In this document: positions 36,851-49,329 of the stretch, in pieces
Position numbering within the stretch: the first letter of the stretch is position 1
Layout of the letters: every line of letters begins with the position of its first letter
Assembly (NCBI RefSeq): GCF_051014445.1
Contig: NC_135137.1
Location: forward strand, 28,955,501 to 29,019,500
Direction of reading: 5' to 3'
Source: Colletes latitarsis
Lineage: Eukaryota; Arthropoda; Insecta; Hymenoptera; Colletidae
Length of the DNA: 64,000 nt
Notes under the pieces: generated by a model
What the model was told of the DNA's origin: nothing
The model's input: the letters and a program-made list of their open reading frames with translations, nothing else
The model's database searches: none
Made by a program: the position numbers and the translations under genes

Positions 36851-37325
36851 ATTATAATATTATATTATGGAAACCTCAATGAACCCTCCAAGGGCACAAT
36901 TAATAAATTTGAGAAGGTTAATAATAAGATACATAATTATAATACATTCAAATCAACACAAAAAATAATATTGATGATTTGAAAACAAACATGAAAAGAT
37001 ATATAGAAATATTATAATATTATGTTATGGAAACCACAGTGAATCCTTTAAGGGCACAATTAATAAATCTGAGAAGGTTAATAATAAGACACATAATTAT
37101 AATACATTTAAATCAACACAGAAAATAATATTGATGATTTGAAAACAAAAATGTAAAGATAAATGGAAATATTATAATATTATGTTATATAAGCCTCAGT
37201 GAACCTTTTGAGAACACAATTAATAAATCTGAAAAGGTTAATAATAAGATACATAATTATAACACGTTCAAATCAACATAGAAAATAATATTGAAAACAA
37301 AAATGTAAAGATAAATGGAAATATT
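36851..37325. repeat. Three tandem units with exact 160-bp spacing
   Basis: ATTATAATATTAT starts units at 36851, 37011 and 37171. Shared blocks are GGGCACAATTAATAAAT, GAGAAGGTTAATAATAAGA, ACATAATTATAATACATT, CAAATCAACACA and AAAATAATATTGATGATTTG. The third unit lacks the GATGATTTGAAA piece. Homology ends at about 37325. Confidence 0.95.
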
Positions 37326-37781
37326 CTTCGCGTGGAAGGTCGGAACGAAAGACGAAATTATAAATATTAATACGACGACTAAAAGAATCGTTTCATTTCA
37401 GAGACGAAAAAAATATCGATGTTCTTTCTATATATTTTCCCAAAGTTCGAAAAAAAAAAAATAATTGCACAGTATTATGGCGAAAGTCGAAAAATTGGAA
37501 AAGTTAAAGGACTTTAAACTGAACTGTGTACTCCAACTTTGCACGTCAAACTTTCGAGCCGTTTTTCTCGAGACAACATTTTCCAAGATCTTTGACGCAA
37601 TATCTCAAGAACAAATTGATGGATTGACTTAGAATTTTACACGCGTGCAGAATAAACATTTCTCTATCGTTTCTGCAAGAATCAACTCCATATCTTTTAA
37701 AATTTCTGCTCACCGTTTTTAAATACGAATGGACCTGTTCTCCGAGTGGCAGTTCCTTCGTTTTTAAAAACAAAAAAATCT

Positions 37782-38258
37782 TTTTATCGATGAAGAATAA
37801 TTTTTGTACATTACAATAGCAAGAAATATAAAATTCAATAATATCTAACTAAACTTAGATTCGTAAAATGCTGAAACATTTACATTAAACGATTTCTTTT
37901 AATATTAAATTTAAACAAAATTTCGTATTCGATGGATTAATGTATCAATTACATACTGTGGTGTGTTTACCGTATAATAAACCTGTTTTCTGGGTGGTAA
38001 TTGGATTCTTTTGTTGATGGGGAAGAATAATTCTTTCCAAAAACAAACAATTTTAGCCTTTTATCGATGGAGAATGATTTTTGTACATTAGAATAGCAAG
38101 AAATGTAAAATTCAATAATATCTAATTAAATTTAGTTTCGTAAAACGCTGAAACATTTACATTAAACGATTTCTTTTATTATTAAATTTAAACAAAATTT
38201 CGTATTCGATGGATTAATGTATCAATTACATACTGTGGTGTGTTTACCGTATAATAAA
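37782..38258. repeat. Tandem pair of about 200-bp units, start-to-start 277 bp
   Basis: 37782-37981 and 38059-38258 are nearly identical (TTTTTGTACATTA, AATAGCAAGAAAT, ATTCAATAATATCTAA, GAAACATTTACATTAAACGA, TGGTGTGTTTACCGTATAAT). Weaker similarity extends left (ACCTGTTCTCCGAGTGG versus ACCTGTTTTCTGGGTGG). Confidence 0.93.
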
Positions 38259-38289
38259 GTGTTTAACCCAATTTCTAATACCCAGTCGA

Positions 38290-38900
38290 TACGTATCGGA
38301 AGAAACAACGATCGGAGTAATCCGATTAACGGAAACGTTCCGGGGGCGGCAATGAATCTAAAGGATCGTGGATGTAAATCGAAGGATCTGGTTCGGTTTT
38401 GTTTTCACGCGAAAACAGCACGAATTCGTCTCAAAGTTGCCGGTCGAATGGCCGCTGGGATTGCTGTACGAAAACAGCTAGGGGAAGAACGGAAAGTTAC
38501 GAGGTTACGAGTTCGGGCGGGGGTGTCTCGCGTAGACAGGACAAAGGTGATTCCTTCCGCAGGATGTCGCGTGTAACTTTTCCAATATCCATCAGGAAAA
38601 TACAATATACGGCTGTGCGATGTGCTCGCGTTTACGCGCGTTCGACGAGATGCATGAAACGTCTGTAGGATGCTTCATTAACGGTGACATATTGCCACCG
38701 GCCCGATGCGACAATTCCCGAATTGGAAGTTTCGCGTCCGCGAATCGGAGTAATTTATTTTTACGCGCGGCTAACTAGCAAAGAAATATGGCAGTCCGCG
38801 CAGGATTTCCGCGCACACTGCTTTACGATTAATTATATCGATACAATTTCCCGAGCTCCGTTAATTATCGTACTGCAATTAACGCGACGCTGTATAAACA
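38290..38900. other. GC-rich island sharing motifs with 32.8 and 36.0 kb
   Basis: CpG-dense DNA. At 38561-38589 it carries AGGATGTCGCGTGTAACTTT then TCCAATATC (two differences from 32750-32778 over 29 bases), followed at about 38617 by TGCGATGTGCTCGCG. The frames (38217-38576 plus, 119 codons; 38399-38668 plus; 38405-38605 minus) overlap and show no domain. The first starts inside the duplication at 38059-38258. Confidence 0.55.
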
Positions 38901-38929
38901 ATTACCTAAGCTTGAATCACGATCGTTGA

Positions 38930-40281
38930 TGAATTATAATCTTCCGTTCGTTGTTCTATATAACGAGTGAGAAAGTACTTTAAAGCGAAGTAAACGTTTG
39001 TGGATGTACAATAGAATATTCGATGGTCTGGAGTCTAAAGAGAGCTATTTTTCTGAGGCATAATTTCTGGTATACGTTTTGAAAAGGAAACGTTATATTA
39101 TATGCTTTTAACGACTACACAATGATTAACGATAACAGTTTTTGTTCCGGTCATTTGAAGTATAGGAAAATATCGGTTATTCGTATTTTTAATAATAACG
39201 GACTTACTTCGATACGAATTTTGAAAAGATGTATTGTCATAGCCTCTCAATCACAGAAAACTCCTCCCCCCTCACGTTTATAAGGCTAGCATACTAGTAT
39301 TAAACCAATGAAAGAAGTTTACGGTGACTTGGAAGGCAAGAAGCTACAAAGAATATTACAATTAATACCACTGACAAATAGTAAGTTTCCAACATCTTCA
39401 GACTGTATTATAAAAACTTCTATTGTAGAGGGTTACTGTTGATTCTGGTTTGAGGCCACGCTGTGATCGCGTATCTCATATAATAAGAATACAGTGAAAA
39501 GAAAAAGCTGGACTGTAATCTCATTTTTTTAAATTGTTCCATTTATCCCAACTATTATAAAATCGTAATGATAGAAGAATTTATTTAAATTGAAATAATT
39601 TTCACTACTTCTGGTGTCTCTACTGTAAGCAACCAAAAGTTCATATTATAGATACACAATGAATACAGACGTGGTCAGGAGGCCCCTTAAAATAAGTTTA
39701 TCAATAAAAAAATATATTTTGAAATTATTCTCGATTACTCTTCTACCCTATAAGTCAGAAAATGAATACTGAATAAACATTTTATCATCATGAAATTATT
39801 TAAATTTTCCCTATATATCTACGTCTTTCGTACGATTTATCTTTTATTTCCAGAAAATTGGTTTTCCAAAAGCGATCGTCTTAGCCGTCAGATTTCATAG
39901 ATTTCAAGGACTGCTAGCACGTACAAGAACGATTAAATGGTAAATAAATAGCGCTCGTCCTGCTATTAATGGTTTTTATGTCTTTCGGTCATATTCGTTC
40001 AGCGATCCATGTGCTGGAAATGGCATATCCTCGCTCGGAATACGCGATATGAATATTTAGAGAGGCTGTACCTTCGATTATACTGCGTGCATGCATTGCT
40101 CGTATTTGCGGAATTCGTAGACAAGGACAACTCCTGTTTGCTGTTATTTTCAATAGACGAGGTCATTCCGATTAATTAATATTCGTATTTTTCACCGTTT
40201 GATATTCCAGAATCACTGCAAAACTTCGAAATATTTCATTTTTTAAACGAAGATTGTAAGAAAACATTTATCTTCTACATA
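38930..40281. other. AT-rich non-coding DNA
   Basis: No gene or repeat family is recognised. A slightly CpG-richer patch is at 39870-40150. Confidence 0.45.
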
Positions 40282-40401
40282 CAGGGTGTTCGGCCTCCCC
40301 AGGGAAAAATTTTGATGGGAGATTCTAGAAGCCAAAATAAGACGAAAATCATTTTTTTTTTAAACCATTACAATTTTTCCCAGGCGTGGCCGAGCACCCT
40401 G
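40282..40401. mobile_element. Minimal TIR element, copy G (120 bp)
   Basis: The left arm CAGGGTGTTCGGCCTCCC runs through GAAGCCAAAATAAGACG to about 40350. A T-run follows, then the right arm ACAATTTTTCCCAGGCGTGG and CCGAGCACCCTG. TA flanks both ends. All internal units and the core are missing, leaving essentially a hairpin of the two arms. This is the smallest member of the size ladder. Confidence 0.9.
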
Positions 40402-42000
40402 TATGAGGAAAAGAGATGCAGACATCGATTGCACAGGTATTTCTTATATGAATGTCATTTTATTACACATTTAACACTATTAAATAATTAACTATGTCAA
40501 CTGGTATTCAATTAAATTGTTGCAGATGAAATGACCGAAAAAAACGAAAAAAAGTATTATTTTTCAATCAAAATATGAGCCAATACGTTCAATTTTATAT
40601 TGATAATTGCTTTCAGTAAGGTACAGGATTCTCTTTCGAACTTTATATCTTCTAATAGAATCTTTTGAAACCAACGACGGTTCTAAAGTTTACTTTTCAA
40701 AAAGTGTAATAATAATGTAAAGACTGTATTGCAACTCAATTTCAAGTACAAGAAAGAAGAAGAAAACTCTGTTTATTGTTCGGTTCGCATAGCAATTTGT
40801 CATTATAAACTAATAAAAATAAACTCGTTGTGCTATTTTCAGTTAACTTCAAACTCTGAGTTAGTGTTTTCAAAAATGAAACAAATTTTGAACGTGGAAA
40901 GACAAATAACAGATTTTTTAAAATTAACAGGTTGGTTATCGATTATTGTTAGAGTACATTCTTCTTATACCATTTTAAACGTATGATTTATCTTGGATAC
41001 AGTGTTTTGTTTCTTTCATTGGACGAGCACATTAAAGAAGCTTAAACACCACTGTTTTAAACTGATATATGATAAGTCGTATCATCTGTCTCTACGTTTT
41101 ACTTACTAAATTGTAAAAAATTTTATATTTCTGTGAAACCGACCATTTCATACGCAAAAATCTAAATATAAAACTGACAAAGTAGGATTTATCTCTGCAT
41201 ACTATTTAATACAGTTTTACGAGTTTCGTTTCGAGGATCATTTATCAATCGAATAAATCAAAAATTTCTATACAAATTTAATTAAAGGGCACTTTTATTT
41301 TATTTGCATTATTGACAAAAATTACCATCTCGTGTCTGAAGCGGAAATTTAATTTATTTCTGTCTATGTACCTAAAATGAATTTATCTATTGTGATATCG
41401 AAATTGATTTATTTACTATTATACCTACACGAAATAAAATAAATTCTGGTCAGACAATATTCGACTATTTCCGTCTACGATCTGCAGTTTCCATTAAGAT
41501 TTATATTCATAGATAGACTATATTATTCCCACAAAATAAATAAATGTGACTTTATGCATCATAAGTGACTGACAATGAGTACTAATAGTTTATGTGAGAA
41601 TTAAATTAGGTTATAAATACTAGTGTTTAATTCCCATTAGATCATTGTAAACAAAATAGAAAAATATTTGAAAACTAAAGAAATTTAAAAACGAGGAGCA
41701 ATTATCTAGTATGTAATGGTCTTCTAAACTTTCCAGATTTTCAAACTTTTGTAATTTTTTACGAAATGACAATAATGTATTACAAACTCAGCATGAATAA
41801 TTACAACTTAATTTGATTTTAATTATTTTTAGTTTTACTTTTTCAAATATAAAATATTCAAATTTCAATTTTTATATATAATTCGATGCTTGATATTTGC
41901 GTATTTAATTTTGTATTTCTGAAGACGATTCCAAAGCGAAGAATCGTAAAGTTGACAAATAATTATTTTCTTTAATTATTCGCTGACAAGATTACTTTAG
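40402..42000. other. AT-rich non-coding DNA
   Basis: One 85-codon plus frame (40729-40986) is unrecognised. No repeat family was seen. Confidence 0.45.
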
Positions 42001-43616
42001 TTTCCGAAAAGAAACGCGACTTGTTTCGAAAAAGAGTAATTTATCTTCTCAGATAATTATCAGTAATTGTACAGTAATGTTAACCGTTCGCTGGGAATGA
42101 AAAATTTTTCCTGTCTTTGTTGACACATCCTTTCCTTTCTCCACGCTTAATTTCGACCCGAAGTTTACACTTTCCCTCGGAGATTCTTTTACTCGAACGA
42201 TCGTTCTCATCGACGGGGCTCGAGAAGGGCAAAAAGACCGATCGAACGCGGAGAAAAAGGTAGACCCGCGTCCCATAGAATTCCCGTAATTCTCATCTCA
42301 GGCCCCGTGTGTTCCGATCCACTTGATCGGCTCGTTTCTCACGCGAACAGGGACAAAGACGAACAGCGCAAAACATCCAGAGGAAAACGGAATTTCTACG
42401 ATCGTTCGGCGCGAATTGCGCCGCGAGCAGACGCTAACAATACCACAGAACGTTGCTCGCCAAAGATATGATAACAAATTCATGGAAATTCCCCGACCAA
42501 CGAATCATTGCTCGAACGCTCATTCCCCACGAATAATTAATTGTAATTGACCTCAACAACAAAACGCAAGACCGAATGCGCCGAGAACGCAAACACTGAT
42601 CTCGCAAAAATGAATATTATTACTAAAGCGATTATTTGTATTTTCAATTGTATTATATTATTTGTATTTTCAATGAACCTTTATAGGAGATTCCTCATTA
42701 TTTTAATCTTAATTAAAGTAAGAAAAGCTTCGAGCTCCTTTTGCATAAAATACGTTACACGAAATGTTAATTATTTTAAACGATAATAAATATACAAAGA
42801 AATTATTTTCTACGCATTGGAAAAGTTAAGTAGCCAATTTAGAAAATTATTAAAATTACATTATCATTCCAGAATTAAGTATTTCGCGCTGCAGTAACCA
42901 GATGCTGTAAAATAATTATCAAGCAAAACAGAAATTAATTATGTTTTCAGGATCATTACAAATCATTTCATTTTATGTTATTTTATAAACATACTAAAAT
43001 AAGTTGTGTAATTTATGTGCTTTCTCTTTTATAATGTAGGTTACCATTAGTTTTAGGGGTAGCTACAAACTATCGATCGGAAACATTAAACAGAAACACG
43101 TTACGAACTTTGTTGACTTACACGAACAGCTTACACTTTACATTAGTAACTTTCGATTTCACAATGTACTTTGGGTAACTTGTTACTCCGCGTCTTCGGA
43201 TCCCTACAGCGGACTATGATCACCTAATTAACAACTGAATCAACCACTCCATGAAGTTCAACGCGTTTCACTCGTTCGCCCCTGGAACGGTTTTACTTCA
43301 ATTCAGAACAATTAATTCCACTATTCTCGCGTCGAAGCACTCCGTTGGACACATTGCGCGTTCGCTCGTCCGTGTTATTGAAACTTCAAACATTGTTCGA
43401 AGAAAACAAAATAGCTTATCCTACCACGTGCCGTCTCGATGGCATACGAACGTTGCATCACATTTTGGCAGTAAGGACTCGACGAATAAAACTTTAAAAT
43501 TTGAAACGTTGAACAGAATATATTGAATATTTTGTCCAACAGAATATCGTTTTACCTTGAAAGTAATTTCTAAATACAATCGGGGACTATTCGCACGATT
43601 ATAGTATGCAATTATG
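42001..43616. other. Non-coding DNA with a small CpG island
   Basis: A CpG-rich patch spans about 42030-42600 with opposite-strand frames of 61-75 codons, none recognisable. A 91-codon plus frame (43251-43526) lies in moderately AT-rich DNA and matches no family I know. Confidence 0.4.
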
Positions 43617-44339
43617 CAGGGTAAGTCATTTAACTCCTTCACCTTAATTTTTCTTGTAAACTACATGTTATATAAAAATATGTGGCAACTATTAATTTTT
43701 TGCTGGTTTTCTTTTTTATCAAAATATGAAGGACACCTTGAGTTTTTTTACTATAATATGTAACATTTAATCATGCCATTCGAAAATCTATAGAATACAA
43801 AACTATTAAGTTATTCTCTAGTGAAGAATGGTGAAACTTTTGTGTATGAAAATTCCACGCAACGCTTATCTCGAAAAATCAACTTGCGGCACGCTTATGG
43901 CCGCACGATGGCGCTTTACGTTGGAGTGCTGGTCGACCGTAGGGGAACCCCCAAGTAGAGTTCGCTAGTCGGTCGCGGGGAATTTCCGTGCTTGTGTATT
44001 ACTATCGAAACAGTTTTATAAAACATCCCTTCTTCGCTGTAATTTCGCCATATGGTTTATTAGACCTGAATAAATTACATTTTATATTACTATCGGACTA
44101 CACGACTAAAAAACAAATTTCTGAATCCTTTCACCTCAATAATTTTTTATTCTGTATTCAATAGACTCTCGAATGACATGATTAAATGCTCAAGGTGATC
44201 TTCATAGTTTGATAAAAAACGAAAATAGCAAAAAATTAATGCCCCCCTTTATACCAAACAACTTTCGTTCGAAACATGTTTTCATACAACATGTAGTTTA
44301 CAAAAAAAATTACAGTGAAAGAGTTAAATTATTCACCCA
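43617..44339. mobile_element. Long-inverted-repeat element, about 720 bp, separate family
   Basis: The left arm starts CAGGGTAAGTCATTTAACTC and continues TTGTAAACTACATGTTAT, TTAATTTTTTGCTGGTTTTC, CACCTTGAG, TTTAATCATGCCATTCG. The right arm, reverse-complemented from 44339, reads GGGTGAATAATTTAACTC, TTGTAAACTACATGTTGT, TTAATTTTTTGCTATTTTCG, CACCTTGAG, TTTAATCATGTCATTCG. The arms are about 200 bases each. Between them (about 43870-44000) is a GC-rich core unlike the arms. There is no protein-coding capacity. Target duplication is unclear. Confidence 0.82.
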
Positions 44340-46894
44340 ATATACTATAATTATAGAAGGAAATATTTCAAATTCTGAAATTTCCTGATAAAATTATTCA
44401 ATGTTGTTTTATTCAAATTATCAGTTTCTTCGTTTAAAACAGTGCTCGAGCCACGTATCAGAAACTACTGTGAATCGTTCTTGCTTTTTAAATTAGTACG
44501 AAAAATATTTTAAATTTGTACTCTCCGTACTAAACTACGCCCTTAATTTCTGTATCGACGGATGTAGTGAATTTAACGACCGTAAGTGGCTCCTTGGCTC
44601 TCTTTTATAGACGCTTTTATGACCGGAAGCAAAACGACACACGTATTCCATTCCACGGGCGACCGTGGGCAGATTTGCATTGGGTATTGGCAAAGTTGCG
44701 CGAAACATTTTAGAGAACCGAGCAACCTACGATCCTATAAGAGTTTGAATGTGCAAGCGTGACAAGGTGGTTTCTATCCTTTCCGCGCATTGGAATCTTG
44801 GAAGCGATTTCTTCGCGACCCCCGACATCCGCGTAACCGGAGTCCACGAACGATTTAACCCCGCGCAGTATTCATACCTCGTTACACAGGTTCGATAATT
44901 CGGAAAAATTCAGGGAGAAGAAAGCACGAAGCACGGGAAGAAAAGAATCGATCAGACTGGCGCGAACACGCGTCCAATTTTTCATTATAACGACTTTTGT
45001 ATTCGCATTTATTTCGTAAGTTTTTTATACTACACAAATATTAACGCATGTTCGATTCTCATTTGAGGTCGGTAGTTGTTATTGCATCTTTAACAATAAC
45101 CGATACAGCCCACGAGAAGAAGGGGGTTAATTGTAATGAATTTTTAGTTAAAATTTTGCTGCACATTTCCTTGTATTACATTTATATTACTATGTTACAA
45201 TGCGAATTAAACAATTTTCTGACAAGTTTCTCTTTCTCTATCCCACGTGAGTTGAGGCAGTGGTGACCAGGAAGTCGTAGTATTTCCAAGAATTTACTAT
45301 GCACTGTTTACCATTTACACGCGCGGTCAATGACCTCGCGAAAAGTAAACAAACGCTTCGAACCCTTATATCTCCGGAACTAATTACGCTGTCGACTTAA
45401 AACATAATGCATTTTACAGGGCTCTTCATCCTCTATCCAATGAATATATCAGCTATTACTATTTATGCTGTCTTCTATGTTTATTTTTGAGTTTACTTTG
45501 ACTCTATGTGCCCAAGGAAGTTTGAGCAATTTCTTTTAACTATCACAGGTGTTAATTGATTCGTCTTCCGATGATTCTTCAACGATAAAAAAATAGAAAT
45601 TAAAATTGAATTCTAAAACACCCCCGTAGAGAAGTCTTTCAAAATAAATATTAATTTCTTTGATTAATTTCCAATAAAAAAGAGGATTAAAATTAATTCG
45701 TTGTACCAAATTCGGTACGTTACAGAGTTAATTCGATAATGAATACCTTTTATACTTACTGTGTGCCATAAACTTCGCTATAGTAACACTATCTGAAGGT
45801 ATAATATGTCAGTATTATAAATAAATGAGAAAACATAAAATTTCAATATATTAAAAATTTAATTTTCCGTGTTTTGAAAAATGCTGAAACTTCGGACTCC
45901 TTCTTTTTCTCTTAATCTTATTCAATTAATCGTCTATCCAAATGATTTATGAATAGTCAATCACCCGAATAATATTCGAGTAATCAAATTTTATTCTACG
46001 AATACTTAAATCGCCAAGTCCTAACACTAGTTGATATATTAAAATTTCAAATAGGTCAATATTTTCCGAAACATTCTAAAAATATTTTTTCTTTTCCCTA
46101 GTGCCAGGAATGACGATAACGAATATTACAATTTTTATTTTCCAATAGCGAATAAAGCGACAGTTGGTACTCGGTAAACAGAAACAGTAGTGGGGACACG
46201 ATTCCTTTGCTCGAACATGGTATAAAAATGATCGCTCGAAAGCGGGACTTACTGTACAAGAAAACTGCTGTCGTTTCTAAGTCCTTCAGAAGAAACGAGG
46301 AGCACCGCGACTTTTCATTCTCATCCCCTAGCGCGTGAAAGGGATATGATAAATTTTCTTCGCGATATAGATACGTACAGCGCGATTTCCAGCGGGCTGC
46401 AGAAAAGGGGAAGGAGGACGAGCGCGAGCTAGGAGAAAGAAAGAATGGAAAACGAAAGCATTATCGAGTTCGAGGAATCGAGGAGGCGCCCTGGTACACG
46501 GTACTTTATCCCGTCGTCATACATCGCCCGTTTCTGGGGATCGTCGAATATATGTTTTCCGCGGTTTGGCCCCGGGGCTCGAGGGACTGTTTGACATTTT
46601 AACACTGTGCAGCGTGCCAAAACGTAATTTATTCCCGGGCATGGTATTGGAAAAATTAGCAGCGCGGTTGCAGCAGAAATGAGCGGAATAAAAGTCCGCC
46701 TAGCTGGGACCCCAGTGTGTAAATCTTTCTCGTTCTATTCAAAGCGTTGATGCACGCCGCTGTTTCTGTTAGCAATTGTTTTTGATAAATCGTACAACTT
46801 TTTACACGAAGCAAACCGTTTCCATATTTCCATATCGGGACCGTTTTACATCACAAAGCTCCCAGTCACAAAGTGTAAGTTTTTACTTTTTATA
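44340..46894. other. Non-coding DNA, mixed composition
   Basis: CpG-richer patches lie at about 44560-45000 and 46180-46720. The frames there (45048-45266 plus, 46429-46620 minus) are short and unrecognised. No repeats are shared with the rest of the window. Confidence 0.45.
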
Positions 46895-48108
46895 AAGAGT
46901 GTTCGGTCACCCTTGGGAAAAATTTTAATGGGAGATTTTAGAGGCCAAAATAAGACGAAAATCAAGGATACTAATTTGTTGATTGAGGCTTCGTTAAAAA
47001 GTTATGGAAACAATTCCGGGTACACAGTATATTTTCGGTGAAGAATTTTTTTCTCAAAAGTACGTAGGATTTCGAGGGTATGTGTATTCAACAAAAATGA
47101 TTGCAATTGACCCCCACAAACGAAAATAATTTTTTTACAATGATTTGAAATTTTTTAATTTCAATGAAAAATTTGACCACTTACTGAATTTTTTTCTCAA
47201 AAGTGAATAGGATTTCGGGAGTATGTGTATTCACCAAAAATTATTGTAATTGACACCCGCAACCAAAAATAATTTTTTCAGAACGATTTGAAACTTTTCA
47301 ATTTCGTCGAAAAATAAAGGCACCTACTCCCTGTCGGTTTTTCTTAAAAATTCGTTTTTCATTTTTCGTAATTTTGTTTGACACCCTACAGAAAAATTGT
47401 CTAATACTTTTTTATAGATGCCCATGAGCTCTACTTCAGAAAAAAGTTTCATTGAAATATATTCACAATTGTAAGAGTTATGGCTGTTTGAAAATTGGAC
47501 CATTTTTATGGGGTTTTTCTCATTTTGCGGGGTCAAGGACCAACTTTTCGAATATTTTTGCGATTTGTACATATTCTCTACCAAAATACGCGTAGTTTGC
47601 TTTTTTAAACATTAAAATCGTCCAATCCGTTCAGAAGTTATGACGTTTTAAAGATAAGCATGAAATTTTGGAGTGACATTTCTGGCCTAAAATTATATTT
47701 TCAGTAAGGAATTTTTTTTTCGAAAATGGTTAGGATTTCAAGGGTATGTCTAATGACAAAAAATGATTGTAATTGACTCCCGCAACCGAAAATATTTTTT
47801 TTCAGAACGATTTGAAATTTTTTTTTTCGAAGTAGAATATTCCTGGTCAGACATTATATTTTCAGTAATGAATTTTTTTCTAAAAACTGAGCAGGATTTC
47901 GGAGGTATGTTTATTCACCAAAAATGATTGTAATCGACTACCGCAACCAAAAATAATTTTTCCAGAATAATTTGAAAGTTTTTAATTTAATTTTTTAATA
48001 ACTTTTTAACGAATCCTCGATCAAGAAATTGATATTCTTGATTTTCGTCTTGTTTTGGCCTCTAAAATCTCCCATTGAAATTTTTCTCAGAAATAGTCGA
48101 ATATCCTG
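46895..48108 (-). mobile_element. CAGGGTGTTCGGCCAC TIR element, copy H (1214 bp)
   Basis: The left end is slightly decayed (AAGAGTGTTCGGTCACCC) after TATA at 46891-46894. The right end AGTCGAATATCCTG is followed by TATATA. Units lie near 47045, 47190, 47705 and 47870. The core keeps an 86-codon minus-strand frame (47324-47584) whose first codon is TTG and whose first ATG is at codon 5. It has one more unit than copy F, consistent with its greater length. Confidence 0.9.
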
Positions 48109-48976
48109 TATATATTTACTATTTTATTATTCTAATTTTCCTTTTCTTTTTCTTTAAGTCCTCTTTCCAATAATGCTGTAAAAATATTCAAACCTTCGAC
48201 CACATCATATTCCTTTCTCAGCTTTTGTCAAGACAACATACAAGTAATTTCGAATATAATAGAAAATTCCAATACTATCCACATATGTAAATAGATTTAA
48301 AAATTTACATCAAAATCGATAATCCTGGTACATAGGAGTTACCACAAATTGCATTTCATATCAAATAAGAAAATAATTAAATTACTTTGACGTTATAATT
48401 CAATCTCAAGCAGAAGAGAGACAAAAATGGATGCGTTAAGGTTGTTCATTCGTTGTCTTATATAATATCAAATGTTCATCTTTAGACTACACTCAAACTC
48501 CTTTATGTTGTAAGAATTTTTGTTTGTCTTGTGCTGTTCTGTTTCGGAAGTTCGCCTGACACGCAACATATGTTCACCGGTTCCTTACCTTCCGTGAAAA
48601 TACGGAACCAAGAAACTTTAATCTAAAACATTAGACTGGTTTAAAAAATACGATATTTCGGTCGGCGATGAAATAATAGATTTTAACTGTTATTTCCAGA
48701 TGCTTTATTTATATCGTCAGTGTCGTAAACCTTTTTATCTTCCAATTGTTTCAGATTATTATTTTTTTAAATTGAAAGCATAACGTCGCATCGATAACGA
48801 GGTCATTAGCGACATAGATTATTATTTGTCTATAATTAAATAGATTTGTAGAGTGATTTATTGCAATGGATGAATTTGAGGATATTCATCACATTCTCGT
48901 TATTATTAAAAGCTTCTTTTAGAATGATTAAAGAATAATAAAAGTGATTGTGTTTAACATTTCAATATTGTCTATA
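48109..48976. other. AT-rich non-coding DNA
   Basis: No gene or repeat is recognised in this gap between two TIR elements. Confidence 0.45.
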
Positions 48977-49326
48977 CAGGGTGTTCAGCCACTCTTGGGA
49001 AAGTTGTAATGGGAAATTCTAGAGGCCAAAATAGAACAAAAATCAAGAATACCAATTTATTGATGGAGGCTTCGTTAAAAAGTTACTAACGTTTAAAGTT
49101 CCGCTGATTTTGAATTTTTTTCTCGAAAATGCGCAAGATTTCGGGAGTATGTGTATTCACCAAAAATGATTGTTATTAACCCCCACAACCAAAAATAATT
49201 TTTCCATGAATGACTTGAAATTTTTTAATTTAATTTTTTAACGAAGCCTCAATCAACAAATTGATATTCTTGATTTTCGTCTTATTTTGGCCTCTAGAAT
49301 CCCCCATTAAAATTTTTCCAGGGGTA
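48977..49326. mobile_element. TIR element family, copy I (350 bp, right tip missing)
   Basis: The left end CAGGGTGTTCAGCCAC follows TATA at 48973-48976. There is one internal unit (about 49110-49220) and no core. The right arm is present (GCCTCAATCAACAAATTG, TTTTGGCCTCTAGAATC, TTTTTCCAGGGGT) but stops before GGCCGAACACCCTG and runs straight into GC-richer DNA. Confidence 0.85.
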
Positions 49327-49329
49327 TAC

